Below, one piece after another: positions 1-8,000 of a stretch of DNA of 64,000 nucleotides. The notes under the pieces were generated by a model. It made no database searches and was not told the DNA's origin. It saw only the letters and a list, made by a program, of their open reading frames with translations. Position 1 is the first letter of the stretch. Each line of letters opens with the position of its first letter. The stretch comes from JBDXHU01 sp039989475 (GTDB taxonomy: Bacteria; Pseudomonadota; Gammaproteobacteria; Pseudomonadales; Halieaceae). Position numbers and translations under genes: made by a program. The DNA lies in the NCBI GenBank assembly GCA_039989475.1, contig JBDXHU010000009.1, forward strand, positions 248,001 through 312,000, written 5' to 3'.

Positions 1-1
1 A

Positions 2-1324
2 TTCTTAGTACTAAATGAAACTGGCGAAAACCTTAAACTGCGCTTTCGCCGACGAAGGATAGTTCCCGAGCTAATGAGAGGCGAGCTACATGCTTGCGAA
101 AAAAGCATGTCAGAACACAATGTCATTCAGACTTCCCACAGATCCATACCTAATCTACAAAGCGCCTTCCAGGAGTATCACCTATCTGGGCGTCTATTTA
201 CAACTCCTGAGGAGCCGGGCTCATCTACAGCACTAATGTCTTATATCCACTCGCAGATGGAAGGTTGCATAAAAGAAACAAACTTCCCGACAAATGTTGT
301 AGTGCTGGATGGTAGCGGAGAAGACGGTATGTTTAGGCAAGTTCGACAAGTATTTCACAACGCCAACGTTACTAGAATTATAGACTTTTTTGGCTCCCCG
401 GTACTCCTACCGTTTGATGAGATTAAGTCTGGAGCATCAACAATTGTTATTGCGGACCTCGTGAACACCGGGGAGTTTCTACGAAATGTTCTTCTCTTCA
501 TCAAGGGAAAAACTAATCAGCCCGTCGCTGGTGTGTTTTCAGTAATAGTGGAAAAACGACTTGAGAGGTCCAAGTTTTTTTCTGCCGGGCTAATAGATAA
601 AGATGGCATTTTTGACTTTTACATCAAAAAAAGGCTTCTGCCGATCGACAACACGGGCGCAACACCGCTATCCAAGCAGTACTGGGGCAATTCAAAAGAG
701 ATGTTCCGGTTATTTTGGGACACTATTGACAGGAATTTTTCATTAAACAAGGAATTTTCTAGCCAACCCACCGAGGTAGAGCTCATAGGCGGTAAAAAGA
801 CTCAGATAGTAAGAGTCGAATCACCCAGCCCACAAGTTGATAGAAGCGAGTTTTATGAAGAACCTCTTTTTTGTTCTTCATTGATAGAAATAGTTAGAGA
901 ATATTCACTGGAAGCGATTGTGCTACCCAATAGCGAACGAGGTCATATATCGGCGAGAGAAATCTCCGGAGCCAGTGTTAACTTCCAATCTGATACGGAT
1001 TACCGATCATCTAGTAGAATCGGATTCTACTTCACTTCGGCGAAGATGCTCATTCAAGAATCGGGTATTTTTTCAGAGCTAGCTTCATCAACCAGCATTG
1101 AAAAAATTCTAATAATCTTATTAGTCAGCAAGCATAATGTACTAAATGAAACCAAATATCTCTGGGCGGAGGACTCAGAAAACGTGAAGAATTTGTCTGC
1201 CTTCAGTCACACAGCACAGGTAGATATACTTGCTCTCTATGAGAGCCATATGCCGATTTATGTATCACAGCGAGGACGTGATTCAGTGTCTTTTATAAAA
1301 GCGAACTTAGATAAAAGTAGCTGA
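2..1324 (+). CDS. Phosphoribosyltransferase-like protein, 5' end outside the window
   Basis: Unrecognised protein with a phosphoribosyltransferase-like core. Counting from the ATG at 74, a beta-strand/acidic/TG segment IVIADLVNTGEF at about residues 124-135 resembles the PRPP-binding loop of type I PRTases, preceded by NVVVLDGSGEDG at 74-85. The loop is degenerate: the first of the two acidic residues is Ala and the closing Thr/Ser is Phe, so catalysis on PRPP is not assured. The reading frame has no stop between base 2 and the ATG at 74, and those 24 codons read like protein, so the gene probably begins left of the window; ATG 74 and ATG 110 lack a convincing ribosome binding site. The 22-nt gap to the 2TM gene suggests one transcript. 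PRTase-like proteins occur as effectors in some retrons and conflict systems, which fits the neighbourhood. Function is inferred, not shown. Confidence 0.7.
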   Translation, partial: FLVLNETGENLKLRFRRRRIVPELMRGELHACEKSMSEHNVIQTSHRSIPNLQSAFQEYHLSGRLFTTPEEPGSSTALMSYIHSQMEGCIKETNFPTNVVVLDGSGEDGMFRQVRQVFHNANVTRIIDFFGSPVLLPFDEIKSGASTIVIADLVNTGEFLRNVLLFIKGKTNQPVAGVFSVIVEKRLERSKFFSAGLIDKDGIFDFYIKKRLLPIDNTGATPLSKQYWGNSKEMFRLFWDTIDRNFSLNKEFSSQPTEVELIGGKKTQIVRVESPSPQVDRSEFYEEPLFCSSLIEIVREYSLEAIVLPNSERGHISAREISGASVNFQSDTDYRSSSRIGFYFTSAKMLIQESGIFSELASSTSIEKILIILLVSKHNVLNETKYLWAEDSENVKNLSAFSHTAQVDILALYESHMPIYVSQRGRDSVSFIKANLDKSS

Positions 1325-1345
1325 GACAAGAGGGGCAGCTCTACT

Positions 1346-2146
1346 TTGATTGCATACGAAGATCTGAAACAAACCCTCCTGGGAGTTCGAGATTCCGATG
1401 AGCTGGCGTGCGCGATCACAATCGACTCCATGATGAGGCTCAAAGATGCAGGCCATTCTTCAAAACTTTTAGCCAAGCTGTTAAAAGAGCCGGGCATCAC
1501 CTTGAATAAACAGCTAGGAGTTCTCAAGTGTTTGATGGAGTACAGCCAAACTCAGCCAGTACATGACGATGTGTGCCATCAAATTCTCAGGCTTATTGAA
1601 GAGCGACTACCTGCTTTTAGGAAAGAAGAGAAAGATTTTGTGATGATTGGGCTAGACTTTCTGGGCAAAAATTATCATAAGCGCTCAATAACGGATTCAA
1701 CCAGGGTTGCTCAATATGAAGTCTGCGCTGAATATCATCAAGCTATAGTTGAATACATTCGCTCTATAGTAAGAATCGGGGCTGCTAGCGACGAAAACTT
1801 TGACACTTTGGCTGACATCCAAATTAGGGAGCTATCTTCTCCAGAAAATCGTTCCAATGCGCTTGTCGGTGATGTAGAGAAAGTATATCAACTCTACTTC
1901 CCATACAGATATCGAATGTATATAAGGTTAGCGATTTGCGCTATCCCCATTTTACTGGCCTATTTGTACTATCCTATTGTCACAAAGAACTGGGCCATTG
2001 TAGAGCCGATCTGGGCGATCGGAGGCGTGACACTAAGCTCAGTACTTTCCTTGGTAGCATTCTTCAATCGTGACTGGATAAAGTCTCGCTACTTTAAGAT
2101 TGAAAACGCAGTCTCGAAAAAACTGTTCGTGCTTTTTAAACCGTAA
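1346..2146 (+). CDS. Hypothetical protein with two C-terminal TM helices
   Basis: Not a family I can name. The first ~190 residues are soluble and helix-rich (leucine/lysine-rich N-terminus, then an EERLPAF...KEEKDF stretch). Two hydrophobic segments follow at about residues 195-215 (IRLAICAIPILLAYLYY) and 225-248 (WAIGGVTLSSVLSLVAFF), with a short basic tail. The start is TTG at 1346, chosen because AGAGGGG lies about 11 nt upstream; the next Met (1429) would remove 28 residues. It follows the PRTase-like gene after 22 nt on the same strand. A soluble sensor-like domain plus two TM helices is a common layout for membrane-acting defence effectors, including those of some retrons, so a pore or membrane-disrupting role is possible but is inference. 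Confidence 0.75.
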   Translation: MIAYEDLKQTLLGVRDSDELACAITIDSMMRLKDAGHSSKLLAKLLKEPGITLNKQLGVLKCLMEYSQTQPVHDDVCHQILRLIEERLPAFRKEEKDFVMIGLDFLGKNYHKRSITDSTRVAQYEVCAEYHQAIVEYIRSIVRIGAASDENFDTLADIQIRELSSPENRSNALVGDVEKVYQLYFPYRYRMYIRLAICAIPILLAYLYYPIVTKNWAIVEPIWAIGGVTLSSVLSLVAFFNRDWIKSRYFKIENAVSKKLFVLFKP

Positions 2147-2240
2147 GTGACGCCGAACTTGTCATTCAAATAAGGCTGAGCGGGAAATTGCTGGGGGCTA
2201 TCTAGTTAAAGCCTGCAATATATACGGAAGAATGTGCACC

Positions 2241-3227
2241 CTATTCCTCGCATAGCTGCATATAGACGGACGGCCTAATACGGGTGAGCTGGACCCTGAA
2301 CTTCTTCCCCATCGAAGGATGGTATGCAGTTAAATGCGATACACGCCCATTCACAACGTCCCAATGCTTTTGATACTGGGCCGGAGACATAGTGCAGACC
2401 CTAAACGCCAGTTCAGCTTGGTGCAATGCTGCGCGAATTTTATTCTGTTCAAGTTTGGATAATTTCGGGTCGCTTTTGTTGACAGTGAGGCCCGTGACTA
2501 ACATTGGACTATTACGCGATACTATTTCGTGCTTCTTCCGCTTAGGCCTGTAGCCTTTTTTCAAAAGCATCCTGTAGATTCGCCTGATGATATCCGACTT
2601 ATGCTTTTTCCCGAGTTTCTGCATAGACGAGACGGTTATGTCATCAACAAAGCGACTGTAGGCATAGCCACCACGGTGCAACTCACTAACAAGGCTGGAC
2701 TCCTGCTGGCCAAGAACCAAATTTGCCAAGTAACTACTGGTTTTCCACCCCTGTGGGAGAAAATCATTGTAAGTGGTGAGCTGTGTTAGTAGGTCTGCTA
2801 CTTCCTGACTACTGTGAAACTGATAAACCCAAATATCGTGAATGACGGCACTGGTAGTGCTGGGGAAAAAATTTTCGATATCTTCAGATATCAGTGTGTG
2901 CTTTCCACAGTGAATTTTTGCATGCTGCTTGCAACCACGCGGGCTCCAAGGATCGGAGATACCCCCTAGCAAATATGGTGGGTAATTGAAGTCCTTAAGA
3001 ATGCGCTCTTTAATCAGCTCGTGAACAGATTTCAATTCAGGTAGTGCATCATGCGTGGCGCGCAAATCGCTACTGTTTTTCTTAGCTAGCAACTTACCAG
3101 GGCGCCAAAAATCCGCTGATTTTTGAGCCAGTTTGAATAGGTCCGCTTCTCTCAACTTGAGTAGATAAGCCAGCCTTGACGGTGAGCGGATTGGCTCTCC
3201 GCGGTAGTTATTGCGTTTCAGCGCCAC
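2241..3227 (-). CDS. Retron-type reverse transcriptase
   Basis: A 328-residue reverse transcriptase with the ordered RT blocks: EDIENFF at 115-121 (first catalytic Asp D116), LPQGWKTSS at 157-165, the polymerase box FVDD at 193-196 (in place of the usual YADD) and VTG at 244-246. HAKIH at 102-106 sits where retron RTs carry the NAxxH hallmark, with Asn replaced by His. HAxxH plus VTG points to a retron RT rather than a group II intron or DGR enzyme, and no maturase or HNH tail is present. It would make msDNA from a structured ncRNA using a 2'-OH guanosine primer. Its start overlaps the end of the Xre-type gene by 20 nt, so the two are translationally coupled. The FVDD box and HAxxH variant are departures from the textbook motifs. 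Confidence 0.9.
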   Translation of the reverse strand: MALKRNNYRGEPIRSPSRLAYLLKLREADLFKLAQKSADFWRPGKLLAKKNSSDLRATHDALPELKSVHELIKERILKDFNYPPYLLGGISDPWSPRGCKQHAKIHCGKHTLISEDIENFFPSTTSAVIHDIWVYQFHSSQEVADLLTQLTTYNDFLPQGWKTSSYLANLVLGQQESSLVSELHRGGYAYSRFVDDITVSSMQKLGKKHKSDIIRRIYRMLLKKGYRPKRKKHEIVSRNSPMLVTGLTVNKSDPKLSKLEQNKIRAALHQAELAFRVCTMSPAQYQKHWDVVNGRVSHLTAYHPSMGKKFRVQLTRIRPSVYMQLCEE

Positions 3228-3516
3228 GTTTAATCAGCACCCGCAAAGCAGCTGTCATTGTCGTGACCTGCTCCTCTGTTAGTTCAGAAATTTGCCCAGG
3301 CTCTGCTGCTAGTGCCATAAGTAGAGGCAAGGGAACATCCATCGCATCCGCTATTGCCTGAATAATACCGATGCTAGGAGAACGCTCGTCTTTTTCAATC
3401 AAGCATAGATGTGATACGGAAACATCAGCCTTCCGGGCAAGATCCACTTGGGATAACTCGCGCATCGACCGACATTCCACAATCACATTACCTAATTCCA
3501 TATATTTATCGTCCAA
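3208..3516 (-). CDS. Xre/Cro-C1 family HTH protein, retron partner
   Basis: A 102-residue protein with a Cro/C1-type helix-turn-helix at about residues 8-65 (LSQVDLARKADVSVSHLCLIEK is the two-helix core) and a short helical C-terminus. It lies between the 80-codon gene (23-nt gap) and the reverse transcriptase (20-nt overlap) in one operon. Some retron types have an Xre-like HTH protein as their non-RT partner (type VI in the published scheme, as I recall it), so it may be the toxic or regulatory arm of the retron, held in check by RT-msDNA. It could also be the operon's autorepressor: a perfect TTGTGAT/ATCACAA palindrome straddles the -10 box upstream at 4083-4103. The fold call is firm; the role is inference. 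Confidence 0.85.
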   Translation of the reverse strand: MDDKYMELGNVIVECRSMRELSQVDLARKADVSVSHLCLIEKDERSPSIGIIQAIADAMDVPLPLLMALAAEPGQISELTEEQVTTMTAALRVLIKRGAETQ

Positions 3517-3538
3517 TATGAATTTTGGGCATGTTGTG

Positions 3539-3778
3539 TCAACCTGACAGGAGTTTAATTAGAGAGACTATCGTTGGTAGTTTTTCAAAGAAGCTCCCCA
3601 AGTACCTCAATAGGCAATTAGTATCTTCTGTCGTTAAACCACCATTCTCTATTCCTGTATGAACGATGCAAATTGCCTCGTCCAAAGCTTCGCAAACACT
3701 GGGTTCCGCATTGTCGTGCATAGCTGCCCTCACTTCCGTGAGTACAAAAAGCAACTCCTCTAAAGACTTCGTAGACAT
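3539..3778 (-). CDS. Small acidic protein at head of the retron operon
   Basis: A 79-residue, probably all-helical acidic protein with no family I recognise (starts MSTKSLEELLFVLTEV). The start has a strong AAGGAG ribosome binding site about 8 nt upstream, which is the main reason to believe the gene. It is the first gene after the ~300-nt structured leader and precedes the Xre-type gene by 22 nt, so all three (this gene, HTH, RT) should share the promoter near 4091-4120. Position suggests an accessory component or antitoxin-like subunit of the retron. No signal peptide, TM helix or cysteine motif is visible. Confidence 0.7.
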   Translation of the reverse strand: MSTKSLEELLFVLTEVRAAMHDNAEPSVCEALDEAICIVHTGIENGGLTTEDTNCLLRYLGSFFEKLPTIVSLIKLLSG

Positions 3779-4084
3779 AGCTACACTCTCCTTTCTGGGG
3801 TTCAGTTCGATGCGTTACTGCACCGTCGCCCAAAGCGCATTGGATCGAAAAGGACGCAGCGGAAACCCACATACCCAAATCCACCAAAATGTTTTGCCCC
3901 GTCGCCCAACCGTCTGCACAGTCGCCCCGCCGTAGGGCAGGTACTGCGTGCTATGCGTGTCAGGACTGCAGGGGGAACACAGACTCCTTTCGAAGTCGGC
4001 CAGATTCAAAAGAATCAGACCCTCAACAAGATCCATTACTAGAGATAAGTCTTTAAAGAGCAACCCGAACGGTACGTCCGGCTT
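3779..4084 (-). ncRNA. Candidate retron msr-msd RNA (structured leader)
   Basis: This ~300-nt leader lies between a strong minus-strand promoter and the first retron-operon gene, where msr-msd RNAs normally sit. Read on the minus strand it contains consecutive hairpins: GATTC-TTTT-GAATC (4016-4003), GACTTC-GAAA-GGAGTC with a GNRA tetraloop (3997-3982), and a long stem around CCTGCC-CTAC-GGCGGG (3941-3926) extended by GCAC..AGT/ACTGTGC (3951-3916). A short CAAAACATTTTG hairpin follows. An 11-bp direct repeat (CCGTCGCCCAA on the plus strand at 3823 and 3899) lies in the 5'-distal part. I could not find a convincing a1/a2 terminal pairing or the priming G, so the exact ends and the assignment as msr-msd are inference. 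Confidence 0.5.
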
Positions 4085-4120
4085 GTGATCATTATAATCA
4101 CAAAAATTTACTCTTAGCAA
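4083..4120 (-). promoter_or_regulatory. Sigma-70 promoter with overlapping palindromic operator
   Basis: On the minus strand a perfect -10 box TATAAT (4096-4091) follows a TTGCTA -35-like box (4120-4115) with an 18-nt spacer. The -10 lies in the centre of a perfect 7-bp inverted repeat, TTGTGAT at 4083-4089 and ATCACAA at 4097-4103. Transcription would start near 4084 and run through the structured leader into the retron operon. Because the centre is symmetrical, a plus-strand TATAAT also exists. The palindrome is a natural site for the Xre-type protein encoded downstream; this is inference. Confidence 0.6.
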
Positions 4121-4333
4121 ATATTTTATCTACATGGTGTGCCACCTCTACCCTAGTGAACTATATATTGGGTTTTGGTCTCATAATAAAGGAGGGGGGG
4201 GCACCGCAGAATAATGCATATTGTGTGTGCCAGTTCGCAGTAGCACTTCATCCAGAGATTGGCGCAAATCCACTGTGGTCATGCAACGTCAACAGGCGGA
4301 GCATTTTTGAGACTCCAGCACTATCTAAGCATC

Positions 4334-4461
4334 GGAGGCAGACCACAATTAGAAGCGAATTTGAGTTTAGATCGAAGTCCTGACTCATCTATTCTACTAA
4401 GCTGATATCTATCCTAGGCGATTAGAAATCTCCAACGATCCGAGGATCGTGGTCTGCCTCC
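4334..4461. repeat. 128-bp element bounded by 13-bp perfect inverted repeats
   Basis: GGAGGCAGACCAC at 4334-4346 is perfectly complementary to GTGGTCTGCCTCC at 4449-4461, with extra pairing outside after one mismatch. Just inside the right arm is a tight hairpin CGATC-CGAG-GATCG (about 4435-4448). The inner CAGACCAC-ATT resembles the CAGACCACGATT core of the REP-like repeats at 22,000-25,540. It could be a small MITE/REP-type element or an alternative structured RNA. It lies upstream of the retron promoter and downstream of the HNH gene. Confidence 0.6.
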
Positions 4462-4648
4462 TATTCATCAAGTAAGAGTATCTTTTTAGAGCCCCAGAGC
4501 ATCATGAATATCCTTCTATCCAAAGCCCGTCCCCCAGTCTTCAGGAGTGACAGATTGGAGTGCAGTACAAACACCGCCAAAATTCACCTAGCCGCACAAT
4601 TAGACACACCACTACAAGATCTTCGACTTCTCAACGATCGAGATAACA

Positions 4649-5503
4649 TCAACGACACAATCCCCATCTACATACCAGTGGGTTTTGGGATAACGCTCTG
4701 TACAAAGCCTGCTTCCAATCATTTGCATGCCCATTGCGGCTCAACAAAGCAAAATGCTGCCGCCTTTGCCCTGCTGTCAAAGGCCTGTATATATCGTCCC
4801 ACTGGTCTACAATTGTAGCTAATTCAGATGCAGCCTCTACAGCGTACCGCTGGCTCAAGTTGTACTCGTTGAAGTGTTCCTTTACTCGCTCTTTATCTTC
4901 GTCGCTCCATGTATTTGGAGCCTGCACTGCATACTCAGCCATGGGATCCGCACCCAGTTGAATCACCGCCACTACCCAGACATCAGTGTAAAAGCGATTC
5001 GCGTCAAAGTACGGATGAAGAACTTGACTACCAGCAGAAGTAGCTACGGCAGCGCCTTTCTCAGAATTACAGTCGCGACAGCAAGGAACCAGATTTGCTG
5101 GAAAAACAGAAAACTGGGGGTACTCCGACTTTGGAAGATAGTGGTCCAGTGTGAAAGTCTGGCCAATTCCTCCGCAGAATGGGCACTTCTTCTGCGATAG
5201 AATCGATAGCCTTTCATACAACGATCTTCCAGGTTGGCGGCGTACCATGTGGTAATCATAAAGCTTAACTAGGTCCTGCTTGGTTAGTTCCCGCAAGACG
5301 ACTGTACTGTCGTCTGTTGACTCCAATGGCTGGAACGTATGGAGACACGCTGCGGAAGCTCTTAACATATAATCAGCTGTAGCAGTAACAATTTCCGGTT
5401 CACCATCATCCAGCCTTTGCCTGTACTGCTCTGAGTTAACGCTAGCGCGGCAAGCCTCGTAAGCCTCTTTGATAGGAATATCTGGTCGAGTAACCTGCCT
5501 CAT
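4649..5503 (-). CDS. HNH nuclease, Septu PtuB-like
   Basis: A 284-residue protein with an HNH/zinc module in the middle: CPFC at 107-110, LDHYLPK at 119-125 (catalytic His about 121), Asn 137 and the second Cys pair in CCRDCNSEKG at 141-150. The flanks are helical. HNH proteins of this size paired with an SMC/ABC-like ATPase are the PtuB subunit of Septu anti-phage systems, cutting DNA when activated by PtuA. Its ATG overlaps the ATPase stop by 4 nt (ATGA), so the two are coupled. The same ATPase-HNH pair is the effector of some retrons; the retron RT lies 1.4 kb downstream on the same strand but has its own promoter. The family call rests on motif order and pairing. Confidence 0.85.
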   Translation of the reverse strand: MRQVTRPDIPIKEAYEACRASVNSEQYRQRLDDGEPEIVTATADYMLRASAACLHTFQPLESTDDSTVVLRELTKQDLVKLYDYHMVRRQPGRSLYERLSILSQKKCPFCGGIGQTFTLDHYLPKSEYPQFSVFPANLVPCCRDCNSEKGAAVATSAGSQVLHPYFDANRFYTDVWVVAVIQLGADPMAEYAVQAPNTWSDEDKERVKEHFNEYNLSQRYAVEAASELATIVDQWDDIYRPLTAGQRRQHFALLSRNGHANDWKQALYRALSQNPLVCRWGLCR

Positions 5504-7053
5504 CCATCCTCCCCGACCTGGTCACGTTGATTCACTAACGCTCTCAACAGCGCCCTACCCTCGAACCCTAAGGATTGTCCGTACTCATTCAGAATATCTT
5601 CAAATCCGTGCCCAGTTTCAACTGATTCTGTAAGCAGCCGTAAAAAACCGGATTTTGCAACCTCTAGCCCAAAGACTTCGCGGGTAAGTGTTCCTACATT
5701 TTCCCCAAATGTCTCTAGTTCTGGCCTGTGTACGCCTGCTTCCAAACCAGCACGTATCATTATCGAAGCACAGGATCTGGGAATTTCCTGGAGCACCACT
5801 GGAGAGTGAGAAGCGACAATAGCTACGGCGTTCCTATTTTGGAGCAGCTCGCTAAGCGCACGAATAAATGCCGACAGTAGAGGTGGATGCAGATGACTTT
5901 CTGGCTCATCAATTAGGACGAGTGCTTTTTCTTCTACAAGCGATACCAACTTGGTAACCGTTAATAGAACAGCGGCATGACCCGAACTCATTCTTGTGAA
6001 GAATCTTTCAGCAATCTCAGGTAGTTCTTTGGGATCATCGAGATTTGCGAGGCGCTCAAGCCTCATCTCAGCAAAGTTTTCGTCAGAATCCAACGTCTCG
6101 ATCGCAGCTAACCAGCGCAGTCGTGAAGCATTATGCCCCAGGACAGCATCAAGACTGTCGACGAACTCGATAGTTAGCTCGCTGAATTTTTTAAGCAATG
6201 GAGCCTCTATTCCCTCTTCACGGCGTTTAAGACCAATATAGTGATAGCAAATACCTAGAGCGGGATCAGGTTGATCATCCGGTGGAGAAAACGGATCAAA
6301 TGGACTGAAGGCTGCAGATACAACCGTAGTAAAATAGCCCTCACCGATGGGGGTGTATGCTGCTCCCATCCAGCTCTCAAAGCTGCCTGGCCCTGGATGC
6401 TCCTGATCAATTACAGAGAGCACCATGTCATTCAATACAGTAGTCTTGCCGACGCCATTACGCCCGATAATTACGTGTATGTTCGTGCTAGGCTTTGAGC
6501 CTGCTTGCACATCGAAGTCCAGAGTTATTCCTGAATATCGGTTATCCGCGTCACGCCGATATCTAAACTCATAATCTGTTAGAACCGCTCCACCCCCCAA
6601 CACCCGTGAAAACTGATTCTGAATAGCTGCCACGCTTACAGTCCTTAAGAGCGAAGTACTGAATACTTCCTGATCGCGCGCGCTAATCAGAGCGTCATCG
6701 CTATAAACAACATCTCTCAATCCAACGAGAACATCAGTTCTTAACGGTTCTGGCTCGACCTTCATGAGGTTGGAGTAATAGTCGACCGATTCACCTAACG
6801 AAAAGTAATTACCCCCTAGCCGCTGAAACCCGCCATTAAGCGTCGTATAGGTGCTGGTTTCGATAGCTTGATCAACAAAGCCGATCTTGACGTTTCCAAT
6901 CTCATGCATGACTCCTTCAGAGTCAAAAACCGCTAGATAAAACATTGTCACAAAGGAGTAGTCATTCCAGTAATCAATAAGTAAATATGCTTCATCCATG
7001 CCAGAATCTGGAAAGTGGGCGCCTCTCTCAAGTAAGTGGAAATTCAAAATCAA
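5500..7053 (-). CDS. SMC/ABC-like ATPase, Septu PtuA-like
   Basis: A 517-residue AAA/ABC-type ATPase: Walker A GRNGVGKTT at 197-205, ABC signature-like MSSGHA at 355-360, Walker B LVLIDEPESHLHP at 378-390 and switch His in ASHSP at 414-418. The layout matches the OLD/RecF-like ATPases that pair with HNH nucleases. About 190 residues precede the P-loop, whereas most PtuA proteins begin almost directly with it; this N-terminal extension may be a sensor. The TTG at 7053 directly abuts AGAGG, so the third codon TTG (7047, 5-nt spacing) is an equally good start. It is the first gene of a two-gene operon and is coupled to the HNH gene. Role: phage-triggered nuclease activation, inferred from the family. 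Confidence 0.85.
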   Translation of the reverse strand: MILNFHLLERGAHFPDSGMDEAYLLIDYWNDYSFVTMFYLAVFDSEGVMHEIGNVKIGFVDQAIETSTYTTLNGGFQRLGGNYFSLGESVDYYSNLMKVEPEPLRTDVLVGLRDVVYSDDALISARDQEVFSTSLLRTVSVAAIQNQFSRVLGGGAVLTDYEFRYRRDADNRYSGITLDFDVQAGSKPSTNIHVIIGRNGVGKTTVLNDMVLSVIDQEHPGPGSFESWMGAAYTPIGEGYFTTVVSAAFSPFDPFSPPDDQPDPALGICYHYIGLKRREEGIEAPLLKKFSELTIEFVDSLDAVLGHNASRLRWLAAIETLDSDENFAEMRLERLANLDDPKELPEIAERFFTRMSSGHAAVLLTVTKLVSLVEEKALVLIDEPESHLHPPLLSAFIRALSELLQNRNAVAIVASHSPVVLQEIPRSCASIMIRAGLEAGVHRPELETFGENVGTLTREVFGLEVAKSGFLRLLTESVETGHGFEDILNEYGQSLGFEGRALLRALVNQRDQVGEDG

Positions 7054-7515
7054 CCTCTAAATTGCTACGCTCAAATACATGTAATGCCAATGAAATTACT
7101 ACACCTTAAGGGCTATACAACTTCACTCGCAGTATTTCTACCAAGTTCAACTTCAGCGCTACTTATAGTGTAAATGGCCAAGACTCTCTATGACTGACCT
7201 GGGAATTCAATTGTGCTGTTTTGCAAGATTTAATCAACAAGCTCTTTGAGTAAGTGCATTGGCAAGATTGATACACGGCTCCACGGAAACTGACAAACAA
7301 CACCCGTTCTACCAATACATAATCGTAAGTATGAACCCGCCCGAGGACAGGACGATAGCGAATAATTTGTATTGCTGTGCATCTATCCGCATGGGCATGC
7401 ACGGAGAAATACATAGCAGTAGGCATATGCACTAACTCGCAGCCTATTTATACCCAACAATACATCGGTTACACCAAGACCTTTGCAATTGTTCACGTAA
7501 GAGCCGTGAGACACA

Positions 7516-7548
7516 CCCCGTCACTACCGAAAAACGGTAGTGACGGGG
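7516..7548. repeat. Perfect 14-bp stem-loop
   Basis: CCCCGTCACTACCG (7516-7529) pairs perfectly with CGGTAGTGACGGGG (7535-7548) around a five-A loop. There is no T-run on either side, so it is not an ordinary intrinsic terminator. It stands in gene-free DNA upstream of the ATPase operon. Confidence 0.7.
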
Positions 7549-8000
7549 GTAAAACCCCCAAATTCGCGACGAGGGCCTCAATGGCCCGAGCCGCGAACCA
7601 CGCGGCCTGCGAGAAAACACTGCACATATGGCAGCGTCACATGGTTGGGTGACGGCGGGGTGATCCTCACAAACCAACTGGTAATCAGGTGTACAGGTAA
7701 TTGTGTCGCAAATAACCATGCGCGCGAAATTATGCCTCTGCAACACCATTCAATATGCCCCACATATCTCATGTCCTCAGAAAACTGTCGATTTTCCCCC
7801 GTTTTGCGGCGCCTTGGCTGTTGTATTAGTAGAGACGGAATAAAAGTAGCCAAATAGATTAACGAACCATGAAATTTTTCACACACTGTCCTAAAGAATC
7901 TACGGTGAGCTCTTGGTAGTTCACCCAGAAAAAACAGGCCTGCCATCCCATTGGCCTGACCCTGCGCCACGCGTTAATACGCAATGCGCCGGGGGCGCGC

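Noticed and set aside
4156..4818. Small plus-strand frames 4156-4383 and 4504-4818
   Set aside because: No ribosome binding site that fits, no family; the second overlaps the HNH gene antisense.
2241..7053. Single retron of the ATPase-HNH (Septu-effector) type
   Set aside because: The RT operon has its own strong promoter, HTH partner and leader, and lies 0.9 kb away; kept as two systems with a combined one only as a hypothesis.
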